Below, piece after piece: positions 23,401 through 36,168 of a stretch of 64,000 nt of DNA. This DNA comes from Trichoplax sp. H2 (Eukaryota; Placozoa; Uniplacotomia; Trichoplacea), in contig NOWV01000181.1 of NCBI GenBank assembly GCA_003344405.1, positions 96,367 to 160,366 on the forward strand, read 5' to 3'. The first letter of the stretch is position 1, and each line of letters opens with the position of its first letter. Below the pieces are notes generated by a model. That model was not told the origin of the DNA, made no database searches, and saw nothing but the letters and a program-made list of their open reading frames with translations. Made by a program: the position numbers and the translations under genes.

Positions 23401-24872
23401 ATTCATCTAAAGTCGAAAATTTTGATCAGTCTTTCGAAATTACAAGTTTATTATATAATAAAATAAGTATTATAACATCAGTGGCGAGGAGTCAAGTGAG
23501 CGTATATAAGTTTAGGCCATGATTGGAAATTAATTAGAAATTTTATCACTGATGTACACTGAACCCCTACAATATCTTGTCATTAAGGTATGAGATATCG
23601 AATTTTCTGCAATACAACTATTTAAAACTACAACATTGCGTTATAAGATGGAATAAAGAATAGATTTTCTGCATGGCTGAAGTTAATCCATTCATGACTG
23701 TGGTATAGCTTCAGGTTTATATTTGCACAAATAACATTTTTGCTTGCGAATTTATAGTATCTCATCATATCTGGTAGTCTTACAAAGCAATAGATAGAAT
23801 TTGTCTTACCATTCTTTAACTTTAGCTGCTTGACTTGGAACTCTAGGTGCCTAATTCTTTTATCCTAGATTGATTCAATATCACACAGATTTAAGACTGT
23901 TGTATTTCATAAGCAGAATATTACTAGCAATAAGTAGCATAATGTTAAATAGGACCTTTTCAGCTCCATCTTGATTCGCTAATGCCAATTGCTTCTCAGT
24001 TGTGGTTAATCGCTTAAGCATAACTGACATAAGATCAGCGTCTGCTTCACTATCGCCTGAAATAATAGGCAGTTTAGCTAAGATCATAATTCAAAATAGA
24101 ATTCGGTAGCTATTACAGTTCAAGCCTGAGTGTTGTTCAAGAGGGAACTAACGTAACGGGAAATTATTCTGCTTACCTCTAGGTGACTTTCTTGAGCTTC
24201 GATCGTGCTGAATGTCATTAACTATTTCCTTCTGTAAGTAATCACTAAATTTCTTATTCATTTCTTGAGCATATAGTTCCTCATCTAATTTCATTTTATA
24301 GCAAATTCAATTACACTTAAAACTATCTCGCCAATTAGGTTTACAGTTGTGATGAAGTCATCACTAGAATAAATCAAATGAAGATATTGAAGCCGCTACC
24401 TGTTCTTTGAACTTGAGTATTTCGGAATGGAGCGATTCTCTTTTTCCTATTTGATGTAATGATTGAATCATAAAGTAAATTATCGACTAATATGATGCAG
24501 AAGACTAGGCATCAACGTGTAAAGGAATACGATCCTGAGTATAGCTTTCTGAGTTGTCTATTAATTTAACACGAAATAATACCGCAAATCTCTGTGAATT
24601 ACATATCGATAGTATAAATAGAAGTCATCGTCTATCGCTGCGGAAAGTAGATTACATCATTAAATTATAGGCAAGTCATAACATTCATTCTCCGTGTCTG
24701 CCTTTATGACTATAATTTGTGTTTATACCATCCTCTACCATTCTAAAACTTACGTTATCTGTTCTTCATTGTCTTCCTGCTTTGGAAGGGAGTATAGATT
24801 GCCTTCTTTCTGATTTGATGGCACTAAAGGCACCCTTTTGGTTTTTTTCAAACTCTGTATCGGTCCACTCAT
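20454..24872 (-). CDS. UBXN11: UBX domain-containing protein 11 homologue (17 exons, 509 aa)
   Basis: Exons (minus, 5' to 3'): 24872-24754, 24446-24400, 24284-24177, 24056-23956, 23864-23810, 23174-23095, 22964-22841, 22738-22680, 22407-22339, 22223-22134, 21944-21867, 21754-21610, 21533-21430, 21269-21202, 20935-20857, 20735-20668, 20589-20454. All phases close, giving 509 aa (the human protein is about 520). The start M-S-G-P-I-Q-S-L-K-K-T-K-R-V-P-L resembles vertebrate UBXN11. Then come an acidic coiled-coil region, F-L-N-D-Y-G-L-V-W-I-G-D, I-S-I-Y-S-N-G, G-Y-F-P-S-E-L-Q and P-D-G-V-P-F, D-N-F-P-G-L-G, a SEP domain (about 359-393; F-L-S-K-L-P-E-S-V-I-R-D-G) and a C-terminal UBX domain (about 431-507; I-R-S-S-F-P-K-K, G-L-T-P-N-A-T-L). 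Family knowledge: UBX domains bind p97/VCP; UBXN11 (socius) binds Rnd GTPases and acts on the actin cytoskeleton. Weak points: donors GTTATC and GTCCTA, and the acceptor of exon 3. Confidence 0.95.
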
Positions 24873-27040
24873 ATTAATATCCAATAATGATATTTAGTTA
24901 CGCACAATTTATTTTCAACTGTAATGGTAACTTTAAATAATTCCTTATGATTTCTTTTTGTAGCTTCAACTATATAAGGCTTCTTAAACTAATCAGATCA
25001 ACCTAATCGATTGAATAGTGACGGTTTAAAATTCACATTTAACTCTGATTTCATGGATCACTTAGTACCAAGAACTTTATTAATAGATTAACTTTAACGT
25101 AGTCATTGTATAACATCGATGTCGTTATTTATAACTATAAAATGCGTTGATTACAGCAGTTAATGCTGTACTATCAATACTAGAACAGCATAGGTGTTGT
25201 GATTAGCTTAAAGTCTTGTAGCATACTAAATAATAATAGTTTATGTACTGTATCGGTCATGTTAACGCCTTGTGTAATACGGTAATCATATTAATTATTA
25301 GCAGATGCAAACACTGCATAGTTATCGTTATAAGATTCGAAACAAATCCATATTTGTTCAAGTACAGTAATTTTTCAGAAATATAGTGAATTTATATGGA
25401 ATGACAGCGAAGAAACTGGCTGTAGGTTGGTCATTAATAGCCAATAACGGTCTAAGACTGCTGATGTCTCGGCGACAAGAGTCAACTTTAAATAAAGTAA
25501 ATATGATTCATAGATTGTCAAATCTTGTATGGAATAGATGCAATAACTACGTTATTGTTTAAAATGTAGAAATTATTCTCCTTTGTATTCGCTCGAGAAT
25601 AATGAACTTGTTAAGTGCTCCCCTCGTAATGATACAGTTCGTATAGTTAATTAACTCTAGCTATTTTATCAACTACAGCTAGATTGGAAATAGAATAGCC
25701 TGCTGAAGTTGTAATAACTTTACAATCTATAACTTAGAGTAAGAGGAATTTATGGCTCTCAAATCCTCATAAACACCTTAAATCAAATGGAATGCAACTT
25801 AATGTTAGCTGTTTTCTGTAGAGACGCCCGATTATTGTTGTTAAAGACAGTTGTGACTACGTGTACACAAGCTGGTCGTGCCATACATTGAAGTAGTCGT
25901 TTCGTTCCCATTTCAGAAATCTAATGGAAAGAGAACATGTGGAGCATTGTTTATCAGCCAATAATTCTAATTAATTATGAAATGGCAAATTCTGCAAGGA
26001 TTTACACTTACCATAACACGTTACACTTCAGAAATAAAAGTGCTTACGTCATACTGACCGAATGTATTTCAGAATGAAATTATTATATCGGTAGGATAAG
26101 GGATAATCTATAAGGATGTTCCGCTATAATTAGTACTACGAGAAATATGAATCAATTAAAAGCACAAATGTAGCGTGCTGCTCAGATGATTATAACTGAT
26201 TCAACTCCTATGTAGGAGCTACTGATGAAATGCATTAAAAAATCCTACAAGCAGCGACAAGTAGGCCTGATCGATGCTGTACTTATGCAGACTTTATACT
26301 AGATCTCCCAAAATGTACTTATAGCTCTACAACGATACAACATAAAGCAAATTAGGACAACGTTAAAGAAGACAAATAGAGTAAGTATAATAACTTCATT
26401 AGCCCATGAATGCATAAGAAATAGCAAAGCCAAAGTCTAACTGAACGGATATATTTTTGAACGACATATTTTATGCATAATATGAGGAATTGCTGATTAT
26501 GGAATGTTATAAAGAAATCGTGCAAACTGCGACAAGTAGGTCTGATCGATACAGCACTAATCTAGAGCCATAGTTAGAGCCCTAAAGATACGCTTATAAC
26601 TCTACAGCGATGCAATATCGAATAAATTAGGATAATGATTAAGAAGACGGATAGTGTAACTATAGTAACTTCATGACCGGTGCATGCGTAAAAATAAGAG
26701 TGATACTTAACTAATACTAACCGAAAGTATTGTCGATCACCAGAATAGTTTCTATAAGGTACGGAATAGGGTATAAGTAGTTTGTGTTTAATAGACGGCA
26801 TTTATACTGTATCCCATTTGACACGCAAGCGTAGTTTCGTCATTATTGATGCCGTATCCATAGCAACTTAATCAAGCTAAATTGCTGTATGGCAATAGTT
26901 GACATTAAAAAGATTTCAAGCTATAACATAAGTCAGCGTCACGGAATTGAAATCGGACATGAAATTTTAGCTAGTAATATCCGATTATTCTTTAATTTAA
27001 AAGGTTATTTCGTTGTATCATCATCTTCCTCATTGCCAAG
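24873..27040. promoter_or_regulatory. shared 5' region between head-to-head UBXN11 and CCDC81
   Basis: The two genes diverge from this 2.2-kb stretch, so both promoters should be here. I see no distinctive motif. It includes a diverged tandem duplication at about 26240-26770. No exon was recognised. Confidence 0.4.
26240..26770 (+). repeat. diverged tandem duplication, about 265-bp unit
   Basis: The halves share GCGACAAGTAGG(C/T)CTGATCGAT, CT(C)TACA(A/G)CGAT(A/G)CAA, AAATTAGGA(C/T)AA, AGAAGAC and TAACTTCAT in the same order. Noncoding. Confidence 0.78.
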
Positions 27041-30000
27041 ATGAATGGATTAATTGATGAAGCAAAAAAGAATCGTTTCTCAACCATTCCTGATCTTTCC
27101 ACCAATGGTAAGTATAAGATCATAAAATGTGATGATGCTATGGTCGATTGCTTTAACACCAGAGAAAAACTGATCATAATAATCATAAGCAAGTTTCAAA
27201 TTGATACGGTGATCTATTGATAAGCTATACCCTGTACATTTGAACTTTAAGATTTGATAATTTGTTCTCTTTCATTTTATCAGATGTCCTTGATATTTGG
27301 GACAATATTTCGAGATTTGTCGAACAGCAAATGCTGTTGCAAAAGGTGTGCTACTCTATATCACTGCATTTATTGACAAAGGATTAGTAACTTTCAAAAC
27401 TTGCTACATTAGCGGAAATAAATGTAAAAGGCTATTTGAATGTCATATTGACAGCATATTTATATTGATTAGGGTGTTTCCATACCTGGCTTGGGGACAT
27501 TTACTTTCTCTCAAAAGAAACTCGATATGGGTGGCAATAAATATATTCTATTCCAACGTCCTATATTTACGATATCCGAAAAATTCGCCCAAAGCCACGG
27601 CATAGCCTTTACTAAAACTTATACCCCAGGTAAGCTATAACATAGATATATGTACAATATCAAGATGATGTAAAGTGATTCAAATATGGCATGTACAAGA
27701 ACTCGCAGTAGCATTTCTAAAAATTGATAGAAATTAATTTAACTGCAATAAAGTCTATCAAGTAATCATAACAACCTAAACGGAGTGATTAGAGAACGAT
27801 TGTACGATGATAATCAGGCGCCATTATCAATCAACAATACACTTTAGTGATTTTGTGTTGCAAGTGATAGGGTGGAAAATATCGACGAAGTTAATGCTTT
27901 TCCCTGCTGTTGTACAAATTTTAATTAAATTAGTTCATTGCAGTGAATATATAATTCTTGTAGATCGATCATTATTTTTCTTTTAATCATCGGTAACTTT
28001 TCGATTAACTATTTATTGGGTATTGTTGTATTAACATTTCCACAGTATAGCAGAAAAAGCACTCATTTCTATTTCTATTTACATATACATATATAAAATT
28101 TAAACGAGAAAATGTTGTACCGTAATTAAAATGAGTTAAGCTGCTAGTAAACTTTAATTTTCTTTAAACGAAATTGACAGCTTACTGCAAGCTTTGCGCC
28201 AATAAGTAATATTTAATGGAAAGTAAATTGTGATTATGCCAATGGGGTCTAACGGTAGTTGCAGTTAAGTTAGATTCAACTAGTCTTTCCAATGGTAGGT
28301 ACATGTTACTTCATAGCAAGGATGTTTCTGATCGGTTTTTACCTATTATAAAAAATAGGTGAGATCCCGGTCATATCTTTAAATCTATCGTATTTATCCA
28401 ATGAGAGTCCATTTAACCGTGATACTATCGAGGCTTGCGTAAAAGAGGTCCTTATGGCTCTGTCAAAGTCGGTTCGAGCAAATCGTAACATAGAGTTTAC
28501 ATTTACGGGCGTCGGTAGACTATGCATTCGTAGCAAAAAGGTCAAAATGAAGTTTTTCAAAGAGTTTATTAATTGTATGGACGGCTCTGGTCATCTGGCT
28601 CAAGCCTTGAGCAATGTAAGATATTTATAATAAAATAAGTTCAAAACATGTGACTGGTTCATGCTAATAACTAATCAACGTTATCCACAAAACAGAGACC
28701 TTTTACCGCTGATTCAGTCATTTCACCCACTAAACGCCCTGGAACTGGGAATACAGTTATTTTACCCAGGTACTACTCAGAACATAAACAAATCATTGGG
28801 ATATAAATGGATATTTCATCAATTATGATACAAGCTGAAGTTAACCGTTTATTTCTTATTTCATTTGCTGTAAATTAGATTGAATACACCCGTAGATAAA
28901 GATGCCTTAGCTCCAGAAACTAGCCGACTAACTCCAATTTCCAGGCGTTCAGTTACTTCTTTAGGCCATGTAAGTGATGGTCGAAAAAGTATGCCAATTA
29001 TCCAAGAAGACATGGAGGAATTTAAATTAAACGGTATTGGAGAGAGTACTTTAGGATGAGCCCTTCATTTTCTAGTTGATATCGTTTTTATCTGACAGCT
29101 TAATAACTTTAACTAGATGAGGAAAATTTAAAGCACGATAATAAATCAAACGTTTTGAGGGAAAGCGAGATACACGGAAATTCTGATCAAAAATTGTCGT
29201 TTAAAAACAGTCCAGAAGAAATGATTGAAAATCAATTATCACCTATTAAACGTGATACGCTTCTAACTCCGAATAATTCCAGAGCCCCTTCACGCCAGCA
29301 GTCATTATCGCCTAGAGAGCAGTTGAGTCCATCAAGACGCACTAGTAATGCAAGCAGGTTATCTGTAGAAAAACCTTCCGGAAGTCGTCCTCCTTCAACA
29401 GCTAGAACTCATGTTGATAATCAGAAACCATCTGAGGATTCAACTGGCAAGCTACAAACCGAGTTTGGAGAAAAGAATGCTGTTGCCGCAGGTAAGGTTT
29501 TGCTATGCCCCCATCATGGTCAAGCTGGACAAGAATTATGTTATTTGTGTCACCAGCGGGAAGCAAAGAATGTTCAAATATCTTATGCTAAAGAGAAAGC
29601 TCAAATGGATAGAGATTATGATACAATCTTACAAAAATATCAACAACAACAAGATGCAGAACGTATTACTAAAGAATTGGTAAGCACTATTATGCTTTCG
29701 GCATAGTTTATTTCATAAAGAGCCCTCAATATCGATTAGTTCACTGTACTATTTTTAGTCAATTAGTCATTTTCTTTTACCTTGTCGGCAAATTAGAAGA
29801 TTCTATTTCACACTTAAGTTTCGATTGAGGCAGACTTTAGTTTTCTTGATTGCTTTCCTGGTACATTGTGTATTATAGGCAAAAGACAAAGCCTATCGAG
29901 ACTATATTAAGCAATTATCCGAATACAATTTGAAGGCAGCCGATGTGAAAAAAGTAAGGGTATAAGAAATTTAAAACGTTGCTAATTTAACTATCATTTT

Positions 30001-31635
30001 AAGGCAATTACAGTAGAACAAAAATTAAAGAATTTACCCTCTCCAAATAGAAAGCACTAAAGGAAAATGCCAGTGGTACTCCGGTAAGCCATTCCCCTAA
30101 ATAAATCGTTAAATAAGTTCTTTACCTAAGTATTAGATTTATGAGATGATTTATAGAGTCTACTTCCTTTCCAAACAATTAGAAAATGATTTTGAATCGA
30201 GCAGTTACCCCGTTACCCTACGAGAAGCAAAAGCAGTATCATTCCATGCTAGATCAACAGGTGCCATAGTGTTGAAACAAAAACAAATTTGTTTACGAAC
30301 ATTAAAGTTAGTTTTTACCGTCCTGCTTTGCTAATAGGTACAAGAAAAGCGTGAAAAAGGTAAAATATTAATGAAGGAGAAGGAATTTTTGGAAAAGCTG
30401 GAGCAGGCTCAACTGGCAGAAGAGTAAGATCTACAGTTGCAGAAAGTTTACTGTTCTATGTTTATAGCCCAATGATCAGATCTAAATTTCTAATAACTGA
30501 TTGTCATTAACGAATTTCGAGGAGAACGCTAATCACTATGTTACGTTACTTTTCAATCCATATCAGCATAAAGCGAGAAGAAGAACACAAAGCAACTCAG
30601 CGCAAACAAAATTTAGAAAATTACGCAACTTGTTTGAAAACGCAGGTTACTAGCCATTTCATCCTAATTTAAAGTTGTGTAATTCCTTCCATAAATAATC
30701 TTAATAAAAATCCTTAGTATTTAAGTCCATTTTTTTATTAGCATAAAGATACCATAATATCTTCTCAATTTCTTTATCCATTGCTACTTGTATGATAATG
30801 TTTCGATTAAGTAACGTAAATTAACTTATCAAGGAAATTTGTACTATTAGAATCACAGCTAATAATACAAGACAGGTTGTATATTGTAATCTAAATTAAC
30901 CAAATTTAGATAGTTTGAACTTTGTGACTAGTTTAAATGCATTCGTAAATCATAAACATTGTTATTTTCATCTAACGATATATTTTATCTGTGTAGATTC
31001 ATGTTAGTAGTCACAGTAAAATACTTACGGGCACACAATTTAAAGTAATGCATTATTTTCTTGTTAGATGGCGAATAAGAACCCGGAGCTACCTGCAAAT
31101 TATCCAAATTCGCTAACACCAGTGTTTGGAACAGATGCAGAACGTTTAAATCTTGCTGCAAAAAGGCGAAGGCGCGCTCATGAAATTTACAAGGAGCAAT
31201 TAGCTTCAATTGAACAAGCTAAAAGGGATAAGATATTGCAAAAATTGCAAAGAGAGAAGGAAGAAATGGACTCTATTCAGAAAGCTAAAGCTGAGTTAGT
31301 TACTTAATGCCACTAATGATACCCATAACTTTTCGATTTTACACAAATTATTCACAATTTTTTTATCTGGTAGTTTAAAAGAGGAGCTAGTTCACCGCTA
31401 TATCCATTCGACTGAAGCTCGCGACAGACTCGAGAAAGAATGGCAACAGCAAGCTGCACATAAGAAAATAAACGATCGAGAAGCAACTCGAATTCCTAGC
31501 CCAGATGAATTACTACTAACACAATGTGATAAATACACACGATGTTTACAATGTCAACGAAAGCCGACCAATAATGGTAAATCCAATTTCTTCAAGGACA
31601 CGGTTTTCATGTCGGGTACTCGATACATAGTATAG
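27041..31635 (+). CDS. CCDC81: coiled-coil domain protein 81 homologue with two HU-like domains (14 exons, 722 aa)
   Basis: Exons: 27041-27107, 27284-27345, 27473-27629, 28359-28615, 28696-28769, 28879-29033, 29117-29679, 29879-29953, 30051-30083, 30183-30260, 30338-30423, 30567-30645, 31068-31298, 31384-31635. All phases close (722 aa). Residues about 20-95 form a first HU/IHF-like domain (D-V-L-D-I-W-D-N-I-S, I-P-G-L-G-T-F-T-F-S-Q-K-K); residues about 96-175 form a second (F-N-R-D-T-I-E-A-C-V-K-E-V, G-V-G-R-L-C-I-R). A Ser/Pro/Arg-rich linker follows, then a Cys/His cluster (C-P-H-H ... C-Y-L-C-H-Q-R, about 375-395), a long charged coiled coil (about 410-680), and a final C-D-K-Y-T-R-C-L-Q-C segment with terminal T-R-Y-I-V. 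This order matches vertebrate CCDC81, whose HU-like domains are related to bacterial HU proteins and which is a centriolar-satellite protein needed for cilia. The join of exons 13 and 14 (GTTACT donor) is the least certain; in the last exon an internal GTAAAT was read through because the frame then ends like the family. Confidence 0.95.
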
Positions 31636-33340
31636 AAATATAGAATAAATTTAATTGAATTAAATCACATTTGAATGGTTATGATTGGTTGGATCAGAAA
31701 GAAGAAATTTTAAATTGCATTAGAATGAGAAAAACCTGAATTTTGTATTTGTTATTGCAATCTTATTTATTATTCATTTATATTTTTAGAATAAAAACTT
31801 GTATACAGTACTTGTTATAACAAGCGCCAGTTTGATATTATTTCCATTCAACAAAATTCATTTTCATAATAGGTGCATAGCTATAGAAAGAGGCTAGACT
31901 GTAAGGGCAATATTAAAACCTATCTGTACCGATGATATTCTATTTTTTTAAGGATTTGATGAATTTTTGTAATGGACAATTTAATAAACCTTTGATACTG
32001 TGTTAGAAAAGAGTTTTGGTAGATAAATAAAAGAAGTATCGATACAGAATTGATAGAAAGGTGTAGAGAGTAAGTAAGAGCTTTAGAAAAATGTAAATTT
32101 TATTGTCGTTATTATTTAATTCAATGTTCTAACTTTAACCTGCAATGTCAGAAAATATAAAACATAACAAGAATGACTGCAGATAAATACTTCATGATCA
32201 TATTTAGATGGTGTATGATTTTATGAAATGGCTGTTTTCGAATAATTCCTATATAATGCAAGGTTTTGTACTGTATAGTCAATGCTCTTAATTTTAGATT
32301 GTCCGCTATCACGAATAACTAATAAATATAAACAGATAGTCCTAATCAATAAACCTGATTATGTAATTTAAAATTTAACATTACGTCTCTTCAGAACAGT
32401 TACTCTTGATAAAATTGCCACAGAGCAACTTTCGTGATCGATCCCAAATTCGTCTATCTACTCTATTTGATCTCTGGTTAAACTCCGAGGATCCTTGACA
32501 AAAGCTAACTTATTCTAGTACTACTGTTACAAGCGTATTGATAGAAATTTAGGTTAAGGATTTTATTTATTTATGGCTAGTTAGTATACGCCAGTACCAG
32601 CGTATTATAAGTTACTCTCAGTGTAACTGAGGATTACGTAAGTAATAATTAAAATTTTATATAATTTCCCCATATTGAACACGGCTGCCTTAATAGTAGC
32701 CTCTTACAGTATAGTTATATGATAGTATGCCTTATATATGGGGCTATTACAGTCTAGAGCACCAAATTAAAAATAATTGTCGCTAATGAATATTAATTAG
32801 CAATGACGTATTGTTGTCCAGTCATCAAACACCACGAGATCCCCCTTTATTCTATACAAACCATACTGTAAAATTTAAAAAAATACCAATAGATATATAA
32901 TAATCCAACCCAAGGGCGTTATTAATAGTATTTATTAATTACTATTTGGGGAAAATGTCTACTGCATAACAGTCCTCAATAATCATAATATTTTTAATTA
33001 CCCAGTTAAGATTTACTATCAGCCAACAAAGACAGTAACAACAGCAACCGAGCCAGTTAAAATATGCTACTTTCTATAAAAAAGTCAAATTAATTATGGA
33101 TAAAATAAATCAAAATTCAAAAGTTTTCTTTATCATTGTTATAGAAATATTGAATAAAACTGACTTGTAGTAAGACATGTTATCTTACTATAAATGATCT
33201 ATGTTATTGAGTACAGGAATAAATAGATCAGAATATCAAATAGCATTATGTTAATGCGCTATTAAAAAGACATAAAATTAGTCACTATTATTACAAATCA
33301 ATTGAACATCAATATTATCGTGATAATATAGCCTAATGTA
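31629..33340 (+). repeat. duplicated segment copy A (starts at the CCDC81 stop codon)
   Basis: It begins GTATAGAAATATAGAATAAA and shares many tracts in order with copy B: ATTAAATCACATTTGAATGG, CAGAAAGAAGAAATTT, ATTTATATTTTTAGAAT, TTTTGTACTGTA, and the end block AACTGACTTG…TTATCTTACTA…GTTAATGC(G/A)CTATTAAAAAG. Confidence 0.85.
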
Positions 33341-36168
33341 TTTTAATATAAATTAAAAGTCAAGTCAATAAAATTGGTAGGCTGTCAATAAAGCTTGGAT
33401 ATATCCGTGAAATCTTTTGATGCATTTGGTCATTCCACATCACGCAACCCTTAACTATGAATCGGAAATGGAGTTTTCCTTTTTTGAAAGTTTGATTTTA
33501 GATTATAATTAGAGCAACAAACTTCATTTCTAGTCTAAAAGCATAGCCCAGACTAGGTGTAAAATATTCAATACTCGCAAGCCTAACTACGGGAAGGAAT
33601 ATAAAAACTCTACGCCTTGAATTTTCAAATGATCTTAAATGATTATTATATCTAGGCTATCCATGATCAATCACCTTGCTGATTTTTAAAATTCAAGTCA
33701 ATAGAATCCCGATATTTTCGGCGATATTCTTAACATTGAGGAACTAAATATGGTGTGGCACTATGGTACTTGGCAGTCACATTAGGTATATTTAATCATA
33801 TTGGATAAATTAAGCGATAAAATAATGATATAATGATAGCCAATTTATTTGCAAAATGACCATAAAAATTCTCATTGGTCTTCTTGGATAATATGGATAT
33901 AAAGGTTGGTCAAGTTATGAAATTCTTTGACCTGCGTGATAATTTACGGCCTTATAACAAATGAAATTAAGAAAATAAATCAAAGCGCAAATTCATCTGT
34001 GTTAATTCTACAAAGATCTAGCCTTGCTATATTGTCAAAGCCGGTATATTTATCGTAGCTGAGTGTTCAATAATATTTGGCAGATTACAGTAGAACTGGG
34101 CAGATTTACAGAAATTAATATAGTTGAGTTTACTTCAAATTCATGTCAATGATGATTCACGGTAGAATCATAGTTAATCAGTTTATTAGATTAGATTCTT
34201 AATTGGTAATCGTTACAAGTTGCCAGCTAGACTGGATGTTGTACTTAACAAAACCTAGGCATTATCTAACCAACCAGCAGTTTCTACGGTTGATTTACGA
34301 GTATTTGCAGATTCTAATACATTCTCAAGTAACCCTACTATTAAAATTGAAATTTCCATTTCTAAATTCACTTTTATACTCCAGACTTAGTTTTCCAGCA
34401 CTTGTGCAGCTCATAAATACATCTAACCCAATCGGCAGTGTAGAAATATCCAAAGTTTTATGCTTACTGTATTAATTTTCAATTTACTAGTATAATTTAG
34501 GGCGTTGCGTTAGTGAGGAATCTGTAATATGCAAATATTGTAAATTTGCTGTAATATGGTAGCATGTGCTATATGTTACAAATTTGCGATATGTAGTATA
34601 AAAGTATGTGATTACTAGAAATAAAAGAGAGTTTTTTCGTGGTCAAACAAAAATTGTACTCGTTAATCTTGGTCTTACTCCAGCAATAGAAGAGCCTCGT
34701 GCCTAGTCCGCCCATATAAACTAGCAGATAACATAGTACAGTACATTAGTATTTCAGTTGTATAGAAATACAGAATAAAATTGAACTGAGTTAAATCCTA
34801 TTCTGAGTAGATGTGATTAAATTAAATCACATTTGAATGGGTATGACTGGTTTATCCAGAAAGAAGAAATTTCAAATTTTATCGTAATGAAAAAATTTGA
34901 ATTGGATATTAATTATTGCAATTTTATTTATCGCTCATTTATATTTTTAGAATGAAAATTTGGATACAGTACTCTACTTTTAATAACAAACGCTAATTTG
35001 ATCTTGTCCACAATCAACAAAATTGGCTTTTATAATCAAATAGAGTTATTTTAGAAAAATGCTACACAAGTAAAGCAACATAAAATCCTATCTGCACCGA
35101 TTATTTTTTTATAGCTTTGCAGAATTAATGGACACTTTAATATGCCTTTGGTACTGTATTACAAAGAGTGTTGGTAGGGAAAGTATGGTATCGATACAGA
35201 GTTCACTTAAGGTAAATACAGAGTAAATAAGAATTAAAAAAAACATAGCTTTTGTTGTAATTATTCACTTCAATGTTCTAACTTTAATTTACAATGCAAG
35301 AAAATATAATAACCTAACAATAATGACTGCAGATGAAATACTTTATAATCAATCATATTTAGATGGATTATGATTAAATGAAATGATTATTTACGAAATA
35401 TTCCGATATAGAGCAAGGTTTTGTACTGTAAGGTCAACGCTCTTAATATCGGATTATCAATCATCATAACTCATAGTAGTAAATTGATGGTCCAGGATTA
35501 ATAAACATGGTTATTCAATTTAAAATTTGACGTAATATCTTTTCAACAGTAACTCTTACTAAAGTCAGCTCTCGAGTTGAAATATTCTACTTTCTATAAT
35601 TAAACCAATTCAGATTAATGCCGATAAAATAATTTAAATTAGATGCTTTCGATTATCTTTTTTGATATATTGGATAAAAACTGACTTGCTATAAGATATA
35701 TTATCTTACTAGAAGACCATCAATGTTATTAATAAGGTATAAATAGAGAAGGTATTTCCAGTAATATTCTGTTAATGCACTATTAAAAAGGCACGAAATC
35801 AATCTTTGTTATTATAAATCAATTCAGTATCAATATTATCATGATAATGTGATTGATCTGAATAGGAATATATAAAGTATTATTCCTGCTATTCTTGCCA
35901 GAAGTCTATTGTTTTCTTCGACAGTAAATGCTAATGACCCATTACGTCGAACAAGATGATAATAGACGCCAATTTGTGCTTAGCTCCGTAATCTCCATAT
36001 GCCAACTTATCCATTTCTTGTTGATTGTATCAGCAATAAAAAATCGATAGGTAAATGCTAGAGATTTCATTAAAACAACACTTCAAAGCGATAAATCACA
36101 ATAACCATTAGAATCTAAGTATAGAGAAATTTACGAATTTATGGTACTAATGCTTTAGTTTGGCCATA
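31636..36168. other. intergenic, largely an old duplication of the CCDC81 3' flank
   Basis: No exon was recognised with confidence. The segment 31629-33340 has a diverged second copy at about 34757-35850 (listed separately). A minus-strand open frame at about 35835-35990 is discussed under findings. Confidence 0.55.
34757..35850 (+). repeat. duplicated segment copy B
   Basis: Collinear with copy A but shorter, with internal material missing relative to A. Its end block ends about 320 bp before the GNAT start codon. A third partial copy of the end block is at about 37690-37815. Confidence 0.85.

Noticed and set aside
27297-27605. 102-codon plus-strand frame
   Set aside because: Wrong-frame reading through CCDC81 exons 2 and 3 and their intron.
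28339-28560. 73-codon minus-strand frame
   Set aside because: Shadow of the second HU-like exon of CCDC81.
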